Below the pieces are notes generated by a model. The model was given only the letters and a program-made list of their open reading frames with translations. It searched no databases and was not told the DNA's origin. This document shows, piece by piece, positions 27,717 to 35,889 of a DNA stretch of 64,000 nucleotides; position 1 is the stretch's first letter, and each line of letters starts with the position of its first letter. The stretch spans positions 1,978,001-2,042,000 of the forward strand of contig NZ_CP139957.1 in NCBI RefSeq assembly GCF_034343125.1. The letters run 5' to 3'. Both the position numbers and the translations under genes were made by a program. Source of the stretch: Caldicellulosiruptor danielii. GTDB taxonomy: Bacteria > Bacillota > Thermoanaerobacteria > Caldicellulosiruptorales > Caldicellulosiruptoraceae.

Positions 27717-29132
27717 TTAAACTTCAACATTCAGTATCCTTGAAATGTAGAGCTTTATGTCAGCAGGATTAAAAATCCTTTCGATCCTGTCTCCTTCATA
27801 CACAAACTTTGACACAGCCTTTGCACCACATGCATAGATATTGTGCTTTTCTTGCATTATCATCACATTGTAAAGCCCCTCAAATCCTCTTTTGCAGTAT
27901 CCAACATTTTCAAAGTTCCCTATCATATTTTTTTGCCTGTACATGTAGTATGGAAAGTACCCGTGCTCCTCTAAGATATTTTGTGTCCAATCAAGAAGGC
28001 TATTTACAGTCTCCTCATCCATAAACTCATATTCATTCCATTTGAATCTCAAAAGGCTTGCCCTCTTTATAGAAAGTGTGTGAATGGTAATTGAAGTAGG
28101 AAAAAGTTTTAAAACATCATTAATTGTCTTTTTATAATCATTCTCATCTTCACCAGGAAGCCCTAATATCACATCACTGTTTATATTTATCAAACCATAT
28201 TCTTGCGCAAGCACAAATGCCTTTTTTATGTCCTCAAACGTGTGGTTTCTACCTATTATTTTCAAAGTGTTGTCGTTCGAAGTTTGAGGGTTTATACAAA
28301 GCCTGACATTCAAATATTGATTAATCTCTGCTAAATACTGCAAAAGTTTTTGATCAATTGTGTCCGGTCTTCCTGCTTCAAATGTAATCTCTCTAATGTG
28401 GTATTTCTCAAGATTCTCAAATAGATTTGTGAAAATTTTTTTTATATTCTCTATCCCTATTACTGCAGGACTTCCACCACCAAAATAGAGTGCAACAATT
28501 CTGTTTTTGTTTTCCTCTATCTTTTGATATGTCTTTTCAAGTTCACAAATGAGGCTATCTGTATACATTCCTATTAAACTTTTTACCTGCCTTGTCATCT
28601 CGTGGCAGGAAAAGGAACAGTAAAGACACTTAGTCGGACAAATTGGAATGCCTATGTACAAACAAGCTGAAGAAGGCTCAAGTTTATTTAAAATGTTCAT
28701 TTCATTCTTTGCAACCTTCAGAAGAAGTTTTGATTTTTTATCAGAGATATAATATTCTTTTTGCAGGAAGTTGTAAATTTGCTCGTCGTTTAACCCCTGC
28801 TCCAGCAAAGGATACACGATCTTTGTGGGTCTTATTCCTGTTAAAATCCCCCAGGGAAGCTCTCTTTTTGTTTCTTGTTTTAAAAGGTCATAAAGGTTCC
28901 TACCAAATATCCTTTTTGACTCGTGCTCATCACACACAAGCATAAAATCTTTTTGAATGGTTTTATCCTGCGTTTGGAGTTTTAAAAACACATTCATTTC
29001 TTCAAAATAGGCCTCAAAATGAATATCTCCACCATGACCAAACTTTACCTGCGCACCAGGATAAAATGCCCTTATTATATGTTGAAAATCATACAAAAAC
29101 TTTTGGCTGTTAGAAAAATATGTTATTCTCAA
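27717..29132 (-). CDS. hemZ: Coproporphyrinogen III oxidase-like radical-SAM enzyme HemZ
   Basis: 471 aa with TTG start. The cluster motif CPTKCLYCSF is preceded by the 160-residue N-terminal extension that separates HemZ from HemN/HemW. YFGGGSPAVIGIENI and the HemN-family segment SDVILGLPGEDENDYKKTI are present. Anaerobic heme synthesis or a heme-chaperone role is assigned by family only; no other heme genes are visible. Confidence 0.8.
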   Translation of the reverse strand: MRITYFSNSQKFLYDFQHIIRAFYPGAQVKFGHGGDIHFEAYFEEMNVFLKLQTQDKTIQKDFMLVCDEHESKRIFGRNLYDLLKQETKRELPWGILTGIRPTKIVYPLLEQGLNDEQIYNFLQKEYYISDKKSKLLLKVAKNEMNILNKLEPSSACLYIGIPICPTKCLYCSFSCHEMTRQVKSLIGMYTDSLICELEKTYQKIEENKNRIVALYFGGGSPAVIGIENIKKIFTNLFENLEKYHIREITFEAGRPDTIDQKLLQYLAEINQYLNVRLCINPQTSNDNTLKIIGRNHTFEDIKKAFVLAQEYGLININSDVILGLPGEDENDYKKTINDVLKLFPTSITIHTLSIKRASLLRFKWNEYEFMDEETVNSLLDWTQNILEEHGYFPYYMYRQKNMIGNFENVGYCKRGFEGLYNVMIMQEKHNIYACGAKAVSKFVYEGDRIERIFNPADIKLYISRILNVEV

Positions 29133-29183
29133 ATTGTTTTCTACCCCTTTTGCAATGAATATTTCTCTCTCTAAATAAAATAA

Positions 29184-29215
29184 AAAACTTATAGCATTAT
29201 TTTGTGCTATAAGTC
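29184..29215 (-). terminator. Terminator after the glyoxalase-II-like gene
   Basis: Minus strand: ACTTATAGCA / TGCTATAAGT with an 8-base loop, followed by a T run. It lies about 20 bases after the stop codon. Confidence 0.7.
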
Positions 29216-29231
29216 AGCAATGTATTTATTA

Positions 29232-29828
29232 TTAAAAGTTTTTAAGCTCATCACCAATGGTAGTTGGCACACCGTGACCTGGATAAACCTTTGTATCCAT
29301 TGGAAGGACTAATAGCTTTTCTTTTATCGATACAAATACCATATCTTGATTCCCAAGCGGAAGGTCTCCTCTGCCATAAGAGTCTTTAAATAGCGTGTCA
29401 CCCGAAAATAAGATATTATCATACAAAAAACAGCTCGAACCAGGTGTATGCCCGGGGGTGTGTAACACTTTCAAGGAAAAATCAGCAAATTCGAACACAT
29501 CTCCATCTTCAAAATATCCATCACAGGTTATCTTTATTTCTGAACCAATCAGGTACGACAGGTTGTATGCTGGATTTGACAAGACTTCTTTTTCGTCTCT
29601 GTGTGCGTAAATTGGCAGTTTAAACCTCTGTTTTAGATAACAGCAGCCCAAAAAATGGTCAAAATGTCCGTGCGTCAAAAGTATGGCTTTTGGAATAAGG
29701 TTATTTTCCACAATAATGCTCTCAATTTTTGTTGCATCATCCCCCGGATCAATAATGACAACCTCTTTTTTCCCAAAAACATAACAGTTTGTCACAACAT
29801 CTCCTACTTCAATGCATTTAAAAAACAT
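29232..29828 (-). CDS. Metallo-beta-lactamase-fold hydrolase, glyoxalase II-like
   Basis: 198 aa from an ATG at 29828, with GAGGGGG upstream. Metal ligands are in THGHFDHFLG, HTPGHTPGSSC, LFSGDTLFKDSYGRGDL and YPGHGVPT, all complete. This is the short, one-domain type common in Firmicutes, a probable thioester hydrolase. It is the last gene of the apt-relA-dtd cluster, 35 bases after dtd. Confidence 0.85.
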   Translation of the reverse strand: MFFKCIEVGDVVTNCYVFGKKEVVIIDPGDDATKIESIIVENNLIPKAILLTHGHFDHFLGCCYLKQRFKLPIYAHRDEKEVLSNPAYNLSYLIGSEIKITCDGYFEDGDVFEFADFSLKVLHTPGHTPGSSCFLYDNILFSGDTLFKDSYGRGDLPLGNQDMVFVSIKEKLLVLPMDTKVYPGHGVPTTIGDELKNF

Positions 29829-29865
29829 CAAATTTTACCCCCTCTACTTTTTCAAAAAGCCTGCT

Positions 29866-30315
29866 TTAAAAAACCTTTTTGCTGTCAAGCAAAACTGTCA
29901 CAGGCCCGTCATTTAAAATAGCTACCTCCATGTGCGCCTGAAAAACCCCACATTCAACCTTTTGCACTTTCTGTTTTAGTCTTTCAATAAAGTAGTTATA
30001 CAGCCTTTCTGCCTTCTCCTTTTCTGCTGCAAACATGAAGTTTGGTCTTCTTCCTTTTCTTGCATCGCCCATCACTGTAAAGTTTGATACAACCAAAATT
30101 TCACCTTCTATGTCCATCAAAGAAAGGTTGAACTTTGAATTTTCATCCTCAAATATTCTAAGGTTTATAACCTTTTCACAAAGATAATCAGCATCCTCTT
30201 CTGTGTCATCCTGCGCAACCCCAACAAGCAAACAAAGACCTTTTTGGATTCTTCCAACCTCTTTGCCATCAACTATAACAAAAGCTTCTTTTACTCTTTG
30301 AACAACAGCTCTCAA
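29866..30315 (-). CDS. dtd: D-aminoacyl-tRNA deacylase
   Basis: 149 aa, standard length. Removes D-amino acids from mischarged tRNA. The catalytic motif VVSNFTVMGDARKGRRPNF corresponds to the SQFTL motif, and the G-cis-P loop lies in AILNDGPVTVLL. TTG start with GGAGG nine bases upstream. It lies five bases after relA, the common Firmicute order. Confidence 0.92.
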   Translation of the reverse strand: MRAVVQRVKEAFVIVDGKEVGRIQKGLCLLVGVAQDDTEEDADYLCEKVINLRIFEDENSKFNLSLMDIEGEILVVSNFTVMGDARKGRRPNFMFAAEKEKAERLYNYFIERLKQKVQKVECGVFQAHMEVAILNDGPVTVLLDSKKVF

Positions 30316-30320
30316 ATTCT

Positions 30321-32501
30321 TTAGCCTCCTTTTACTCGCTGCACCTCAAATACACTGTCAATCTTTCTAAGCTTTCTTATAATCTTTTCAAGTTGTTCTG
30401 TCGAACTTATTTCAACAGTAAGATTTATATTGGCAATCCTGTCTCGTGTGGTTCTTCCCTGTATAGCCTTCACTGAAATCTTGTTCTCACCAAGTAAGTT
30501 TGTTATGTCCATAAGTATTCCTGTCCTGTCGTTTGCAAGGACATTGATTGTAGCGTCAAACTTCGCATCCTTTGTCACATTCCATTCAGCCTCAACAATC
30601 CTCTCTGGCTCTTTTAAATACTGCTCAACATTTGGACAGTCACGCCTGTGGATTGAAACGCCTCTTCCCCGTGTAATATACCCTATCACTTCATCACCAG
30701 GTACCGGGTTGCAACATTTTGCAAACCTCACAAGAACATTTTCAACACCTTTTACAAGTACTCCGTTATTTGAAGAAGCCTTCGCAGGCTTTGGTTTTTC
30801 AATCTGAAGTTCTTTTTCACCATCTTCTTTAATGTATTTCTTTATCTCCTCTTTTATTCTCAGAACCACCTTAGTTGGTGTAATACCACCATACCCAAGC
30901 GCAGCAAACATGTCTTCAGGTGTTCTATAGCCATATCTTTGCGAAACTGTCTGCAGCACATCCTCTTTCAGAGCAAATTGTAAAGGTAGATTTAGTTTTT
31001 TGAGCTCCTTTTCCAATATGTCTTTGCCTTTTTGAATATTCTCTTCTTTTCTCTCTTTTTTAAACCATGCATTTATCTTGCTCTTTGCCTGAGGACTTTT
31101 GACAATCTTGAGCCAGTCCTGGCTTGGACCATGAACGTTGGGTGATGTGATAATCTCGACAATATCACCATTTTTGAGCTCATAATCAATGGGAACAAGC
31201 TTGCCGTTTACCTTAGCACCTGCCATCTTGTTACCTATTTCGCTGTGTATTGCATATGCAAAGTCAATGGGTGTTGAACCCTGTGGCAGGTTTACAACAT
31301 CTCCTTTTGGAGTAAATACAAAAACCTCATCAGAAAAGAGGTTTATCTTCAAAGACTCCATAAACTCTTTTGCGTCTTTTAGCTCTTTCTGCCACTCCAA
31401 AAGCTCTCTCAGCCATGCAAACTTCTCATCCTCATCAGTTGATTTAATTCTTCCCTCTTTGTACTTCCAGTGCGCAGCAATACCATACTCGGCTGTCCTG
31501 TGCATGTCAAATGTCCTTATCTGCACTTCAAATGGCTCACCTTCAGGTCCTATTACAGTTGTGTGTAGTGACTGGTACATGTTCGGTTTTGGCATTGCAA
31601 TGTAGTCTTTAAACCTGCCTGGCATAGGCTTGAACAGTGTGTGAATTATTCCCAGAACACCATAACAATCTTTCACCGAATTTACAATGATTCTGATAGC
31701 AAAAAGGTCATAAATCTCTTCTAAAGTTTTACCCTGCTCTTTCATTTTGCGATAGATACTGTAAAAATGTTTGGGTCTTCCATCTATCTGACCAACCTCA
31801 ATGTTTGCCTCTTTGAGCTTCTCAGAAATTAGTGAAATTATTTTCTGAATATACTCTTCTCTTTCTGTCCTCTTTTTTGCAATCTTTTCAACAAGGTCAT
31901 AATAGCCTTCAGGGTCAAGATAGCGCAGAGACAAATCTTCAAGCTCCCATTTTATCTTTGAAATTCCAAGTCTGTGGGCAAGTGGAGCATATATGTCAAT
32001 TGTTTCCTGGGCTTTTTGCCTCTGTTTTTCAGGAGGAAGGTACTTGAGGGTTCGCATATTGTGAAGTCTGTCTGCAAGTTTTATCAAAATCACTCTTATA
32101 TCTTTTGCCATTGCAATAAGCATCTTGCGGTAGTTTTCTGCCTGTCTTTCAAGCTTGCTGGTAAATTCAAGCTTGCCAAGTTTTGTGACACCGTCCACAA
32201 GCTCAGCTATCTCTTTCCCAAACTCACTCTCTATATCTTCTAAAGACGCAGAAGTATCCTCCACAACATCATGCAAGAGCCCAGCAACAATTGATGCAAT
32301 GTCAAGCTCTAAATCTGCCAAAATCAGCGCAACCTCGAGAGGATGCACTATATATGGCTCACCAGAGCTTCGAGCTTGCCCATCGTGATACTTTTGCGCA
32401 AATTCAAATGCTTTTTTGATAAGATTTATATCTTCCTCTGATGCATACTTTTTTACTCTTTCTATCAGCTCATTTAATTTGTCACTCAAGCTTCTTTTCA
32501 C
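30321..32501 (-). CDS. relA: Bifunctional (p)ppGpp synthetase/hydrolase
   Basis: 726 aa, Rel type. An HD hydrolase domain (GLLHDVVEDT near residue 85; ADRLHNMRTL), synthetase domain (GRPKHFYSIYRKM, FAIRIIV, YQSLHTTVIGPEG), TGS domain (VFVFTPKGDVVNLPQGSTPIDF), a zinc-finger-like CCNPVPGD and a C-terminal ACT domain follow in order. Both catalytic halves appear intact. It makes and degrades the stringent alarmone, and is cotranscribed with apt and dtd. GTG start. Confidence 0.93.
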   Translation of the reverse strand: MKRSLSDKLNELIERVKKYASEEDINLIKKAFEFAQKYHDGQARSSGEPYIVHPLEVALILADLELDIASIVAGLLHDVVEDTSASLEDIESEFGKEIAELVDGVTKLGKLEFTSKLERQAENYRKMLIAMAKDIRVILIKLADRLHNMRTLKYLPPEKQRQKAQETIDIYAPLAHRLGISKIKWELEDLSLRYLDPEGYYDLVEKIAKKRTEREEYIQKIISLISEKLKEANIEVGQIDGRPKHFYSIYRKMKEQGKTLEEIYDLFAIRIIVNSVKDCYGVLGIIHTLFKPMPGRFKDYIAMPKPNMYQSLHTTVIGPEGEPFEVQIRTFDMHRTAEYGIAAHWKYKEGRIKSTDEDEKFAWLRELLEWQKELKDAKEFMESLKINLFSDEVFVFTPKGDVVNLPQGSTPIDFAYAIHSEIGNKMAGAKVNGKLVPIDYELKNGDIVEIITSPNVHGPSQDWLKIVKSPQAKSKINAWFKKERKEENIQKGKDILEKELKKLNLPLQFALKEDVLQTVSQRYGYRTPEDMFAALGYGGITPTKVVLRIKEEIKKYIKEDGEKELQIEKPKPAKASSNNGVLVKGVENVLVRFAKCCNPVPGDEVIGYITRGRGVSIHRRDCPNVEQYLKEPERIVEAEWNVTKDAKFDATINVLANDRTGILMDITNLLGENKISVKAIQGRTTRDRIANINLTVEISSTEQLEKIIRKLRKIDSVFEVQRVKGG

Positions 32502-32506
32502 CTCGA

Positions 32507-32526
32507 TGGACCTCTGTTTAGGTCCA
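32507..32526 (-). promoter_or_regulatory. Hairpin just upstream of the relA ribosome site
   Basis: Six-base perfect stem TGGACC/GGTCCA in the 31-base gap between apt and relA. The 3' arm overlaps the AGAGG that could serve as relA ribosome site, so it could lower relA translation relative to apt. This is an inference from position. Confidence 0.3.
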
Positions 32527-32532
32527 CTTGTT

Positions 32533-33060
32533 TTATATCAAAGAAGATTCAAACTGTACAACAGACCTGACATCATATCCTTTTAAATTCTCTCTTCCGC
32601 CCAAGTATGTGAGTTCAACAAGGTATGCAATACCCACAACCTCACCGCCAAGTTTCTCAATAAGCTTTATGTTAGAAAGAGTTGTACCTCCTGTTGCCAA
32701 AAGGTCGTCTATTATCACAACCTTCTGACCAGGTTTTATAGCATCAATGTGCATCTCAAGCACATCTTTTCCGTATTCAAGCTCGTATTCAACAGAGACT
32801 GTCTTGTAAGGAAGTTTGCCTTTCTTTCTGACAAGAACAAGACCTTTGTTAAGCACATACGCAACAGGTGCACCAAATATAAACCCTCTTGACTCAGGTC
32901 CAACAATAAGTTCAAAGTCAAGGTCTTTGACCAAATCTACAAGAGAGTCTATAGCGTATTTGAATGCATCCTTGTCCTGCAAAACTGTTGTTATATCAAT
33001 AAAATCTATACCCTCTTTGGGAAAGTTCAAAACGTGTCTGAATTTCTCTTTCAGGTTCAT
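32533..33060 (-). CDS. apt: Adenine phosphoribosyltransferase
   Basis: 175 aa. Salvages adenine to AMP using PRPP. The PRPP-binding loop is VVIIDDLLATGGTT, and the family start FPKEGIDFIDITTVLQD and VGPESRGFIFGAPVAY are typical. The ribosome site AGGAGG lies directly upstream of the ATG. An insertion sequence lies only 40 bases upstream and separates the gene from a likely promoter at 34979-35008. Confidence 0.93.
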   Translation of the reverse strand: MNLKEKFRHVLNFPKEGIDFIDITTVLQDKDAFKYAIDSLVDLVKDLDFELIVGPESRGFIFGAPVAYVLNKGLVLVRKKGKLPYKTVSVEYELEYGKDVLEMHIDAIKPGQKVVIIDDLLATGGTTLSNIKLIEKLGGEVVGIAYLVELTYLGGRENLKGYDVRSVVQFESSLI

Positions 33061-33166
33061 TTAAATCTTCCTCCTATTATTATGAGATTTTAGATTATTA
33101 TAGCCTTTTGCATAAACGCTCAAGATGAGCGTTATCAAGCTCTTCAAAACTTTTAAAAAAGTCTTC

Positions 33167-33228
33167 CTTCCTCCTCATAGATAGTGTAAAATTTATCTAT
33201 ATAAAACATACTTTCTATGAGGAGGAAG
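33167..33228 (+). promoter_or_regulatory. Inverted repeat masking the transposase ribosome site
   Basis: CTTCCTCCTCATAGA (33167-33181) is perfectly complementary to TCTATGAGGAGGAAG (33214-33228), which contains the transposase ribosome site, six bases before the ATG. A transcript entering from outside would fold and hide the site, whereas one starting in the loop would not. The same arms are at 14838-14852 and 14885-14899 in copy 1. Confidence 0.65.
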
Positions 33229-33233
33229 ATAAA

Positions 33234-34517
33234 ATGTTCAAAAAGCAAAACAAACAACTATCTTTTCTCGAACTCTATGAGCACGTTAAAAACGTTGCTC
33301 TCAATAACCCACACACTTTGCTCGGCTTTTTCAGCAATTTCATTGATTTAAACCAGTTCATACCTACATCCTTCTTCAAAACTTACTACAAATACTTCGG
33401 AAGACAAAGAGATTTCTCTTTGCAATCTATGCTCTGCGCTTTCTTCGTCCAAAAAATCCTCAAACTCCCTACATTAACTCAGTTGCGCGCTATCTTACTC
33501 AACTCCTACGAGCTCAGAACCTTCTGCAACTTCAATAAAATACCTTCTATCTCTACATTCTCAAGATTCAGAAAAATATTTTGCCTTGATATTGAAAAAC
33601 TTTTCTACAATATCGCAAACTATGCCCACAATATCGCCCTTAGAATAAACCCTGACCTTGCTTCTACTATCATCTTCGACACTACCGCTTTAGAACCCAA
33701 GGTCAAAGAAAATAACCCTAAATTCATTCAAGCACAACTTAAAAAAACTAAGTCACAAAACCCTGACCTACAATCTCATCTTGTCTATTCTCTTACATAT
33801 TCTAACCTCCCTCAAACTGCTTCTGCTTCCCCATATATCACTCGTATGTTTGCTAATGGTCATTTCTGCTATGGTTACAAATTCTCTATTCTAACCAATG
33901 GCTTCGGTATTCCTCTTGTAATCTCACCTGCTTTTACTTTCCTTCAAGCTGATACATCTGACCCAAACTGTGCTAAAGCTATCTCCGATTCAAAAGCTCT
34001 TATCCCTGCTTTGATTAGTTTGAATAAAAACTTTCAAAACTCTTTCTCAACCTTCATCGCTGATAGCGCTCTTGACTCATATGCAATTTACTCTACTTTA
34101 ATCAATAACTTTAAATTCTCTAAAGCTATTATCCCTATAAATCCAAGAGGCTCAAAATCAAATTTAACCTCGTCTACTTCCGACCCAAATATTTCTATAT
34201 CGTCAGAAGGTGTGCCCTTTTGTAATAAGCTTAACAAACCTTTTATCCGTGAAGGTTTTTGTAATGGCAAAAATCGCTCACCACGAATTAAGTGGCGTTG
34301 CCCCTGTTCTCAAATTAAAGATGGTAAACGCTTTTGCAACTGCCCGCATCCCTGTACTTCTTCTAAGTCAGGTAGGATGTTCTATACCTACCCAGACTCT
34401 GACTTGCGCAACTTCCCTGGCATAGACAGAAATTCCAAAGAATTTGAGCAGCTCTACAAATCAAGAGTTACTACAGAAGCAAACTATCTTCCAGCTAAAA
34501 TTTTTCCTCGGCTATGA
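33234..34517 (+). CDS. DDE transposase, copy 2
   Basis: 427 aa. The N-terminal helical domain is of the DUF772 kind (FSLQSMLCAFFVQKILKLPTL; SISTFSRFRKIF). The DDE core shows IIFDTTALEPKV (first Asp), GHFCYGYKFSILTNGFGIPL, FIADSALDSYAIY (second Asp) and, near the end, LYKSRVTTEANY, where the catalytic Glu is expected. After that the family-like C-terminal helix (QLKFFLGYD ... LLLSAICMLLIFIL) lies in the +1 frame (to 34674), so the protein as written lacks its tail. A cysteine cluster RIKWRCPCSQIKDGKRFCNC may bind zinc. Confidence 0.8.
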   Translation: MFKKQNKQLSFLELYEHVKNVALNNPHTLLGFFSNFIDLNQFIPTSFFKTYYKYFGRQRDFSLQSMLCAFFVQKILKLPTLTQLRAILLNSYELRTFCNFNKIPSISTFSRFRKIFCLDIEKLFYNIANYAHNIALRINPDLASTIIFDTTALEPKVKENNPKFIQAQLKKTKSQNPDLQSHLVYSLTYSNLPQTASASPYITRMFANGHFCYGYKFSILTNGFGIPLVISPAFTFLQADTSDPNCAKAISDSKALIPALISLNKNFQNSFSTFIADSALDSYAIYSTLINNFKFSKAIIPINPRGSKSNLTSSTSDPNISISSEGVPFCNKLNKPFIREGFCNGKNRSPRIKWRCPCSQIKDGKRFCNCPHPCTSSKSGRMFYTYPDSDLRNFPGIDRNSKEFEQLYKSRVTTEANYLPAKIFPRL

Positions 34518-34978
34518 TACATTATTCTCCTATGACCATACTTCACTTTTTTCTGACCTCTTACTCTCTGCTATCTGTATGCTTTTGATTTTTATTCTCT
34601 CTTACTTTATCTTAACATCTCACAAAAACATTACTTACAAAAAACTTCAAAAACTTAAAAAACTTATAGCGTAAGCCTAACTTCAGCTTCTAACAAATTC
34701 CTTTTTGCTTATTCTGCATAAACTTTCTTCTTCATCTAAAAGCCCTTTAACAATCACTTTCAAAAGGGCTTAAGATAATTTTGCCTTTTTTGAATTTGGT
34801 ATCACTTACCATTTGTCTGGTATATGCTTTTATTGTTTGCAATGCTATATAATGGCATCTGTAAATACTCTTACTTATCATCTGCCTTGTTCTTTATTAC
34901 TTCATTTCCATTTTATTGCTCACATTTTCAGCTATTTTGCAAACGCCTATTATGAGATTTTAGATTATTACGTTATTA

Positions 34979-35008
34979 AGTATATCAAAAAAGACTACAA
35001 TTTTTAAA
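34979..35008 (-). promoter_or_regulatory. apt: Probable original apt-relA promoter
   Basis: Minus strand TTTAAA (35003-35008), 18-base spacer, TATACT (34979-34984). Without the insertion sequence it would start transcription roughly 70-90 bases upstream of apt. It is now separated from apt by 1.85 kb of oppositely oriented DNA. Confidence 0.4.
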
Positions 35009-35028
35009 TACTCTAAATGTCAAAAAAA

Positions 35029-35077
35029 TAAAAAGCTCTTTCAGCAAGCTTACAAAAAGCTTTGCCAAAAGAGCCTT
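35029..35077 (-). terminator. Terminator after spoIIR
   Basis: Long stem on the minus strand, GCTCTTTTGGCAAAGCTT paired with AAGCTTGCTGAAAGAGC, followed by TTTTTATTTTTT. Confidence 0.8.
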
Positions 35078-35107
35078 TTAAAATTTTCTCAAAATGTAAT
35101 TGCGGCC

Positions 35108-35800
35108 CTATATACTCCTAAAAATACGTTTAAACCACGCCTCTTTATAAAATTTTGTCTTCAAAATTTCATATATCTTGAGTCTCAACTTTACAGGCAT
35201 CTTGTCTATACTGCCATAACTTGTTGCAATCAAATACTCTTTTTTTGAAAGTGAACTTTTGAGCTCTTTCTTTGCATCAGCTGGAAGTTCAAGTTTTGCT
35301 TCATCCACTATGCATAGTGGTGGAAATATAACACACCACCAGTTTCTCCCTTTACCATCGCCTATGAAAACTTTAACACAGTCATATATACCTGATGGGA
35401 AAAGGAAATTGCTATAAACCCTGTTTGGAAACAAATCCCTTTGAATAGCCACTTTTACTTTATAGGATTTTCTTTTTTCTTTTAAAGCTTGATATAGATA
35501 ACATTCTATTTGGGATTTTTTGTTAGCAATCTCTCTTAAAACGTGCAACTTCCCCTTTGAATAATCTATGTTATTCGATAGAAACTCCATAAGCTCATTT
35601 CTAACACAAAGTTTTAGCTCTTGGTCCTCTTTTGAATTACTATTTGCTATGACATGAAGCCTTACAACTGAGGCAGACAAGTCTTTTTGCAGAGCATCTA
35701 TCTGCTTGAAATTTAAAAATTCATAAACCAAAACAAAACTCAAAAGTGATAAAACTGCTGCTAAAATGTATGCTCTTGAAAATCGAATTTTCTGTACCAT
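35108..35800 (-). CDS. spoIIR: Stage II sporulation protein R
   Basis: 230 aa from the ATG at 35800; a TTG 18 bases further upstream is possible but less well placed. A signal-anchor helix (AAVLSLLSFVLVYEFL) is followed by the family motifs VVRLHVIANSNSKEDQELKL and NWWCVIFPPLCIVDEAKL. SpoIIR is the secreted signal from the forespore that activates SpoIIGA and so pro-sigma-E. Its presence shows a sporulation heritage, whether or not the strain sporulates. Confidence 0.9.
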   Translation of the reverse strand: MVQKIRFSRAYILAAVLSLLSFVLVYEFLNFKQIDALQKDLSASVVRLHVIANSNSKEDQELKLCVRNELMEFLSNNIDYSKGKLHVLREIANKKSQIECYLYQALKEKRKSYKVKVAIQRDLFPNRVYSNFLFPSGIYDCVKVFIGDGKGRNWWCVIFPPLCIVDEAKLELPADAKKELKSSLSKKEYLIATSYGSIDKMPVKLRLKIYEILKTKFYKEAWFKRIFRSI

Positions 35801-35889
35801 CCCTCTTTTTCCTCTCAAACAAAAGTTATTTCTATTTTTAGCATTCTCTCAGAAAACAAGATTTATACATAAAAATACTCAAAAACTAT

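Larger units (their letters stand above)
33101..34949 (+). mobile_element. IS1182-like insertion sequence, copy 2 (1849 bp)
   Basis: Flanked by a 21-bp target duplication (33080-33100 and 34950-34970, starting TTATGAGATTTTAG). Same terminal repeats as copy 1, beginning TAGCC and ending GGCTA-like GCCTA. Just inside the left end is a perfect hairpin AACGCTC/GAGCGTT. Apart from one base the two copies look identical, so at least one transposition was recent. Confidence 0.88.

Noticed and set aside
34444-34674. 76-codon ORF after the transposase as an independent gene (also 16116-16346)
   Set aside because: It has no start with a ribosome site and reads as the C-terminal helix of the transposase in the +1 frame.
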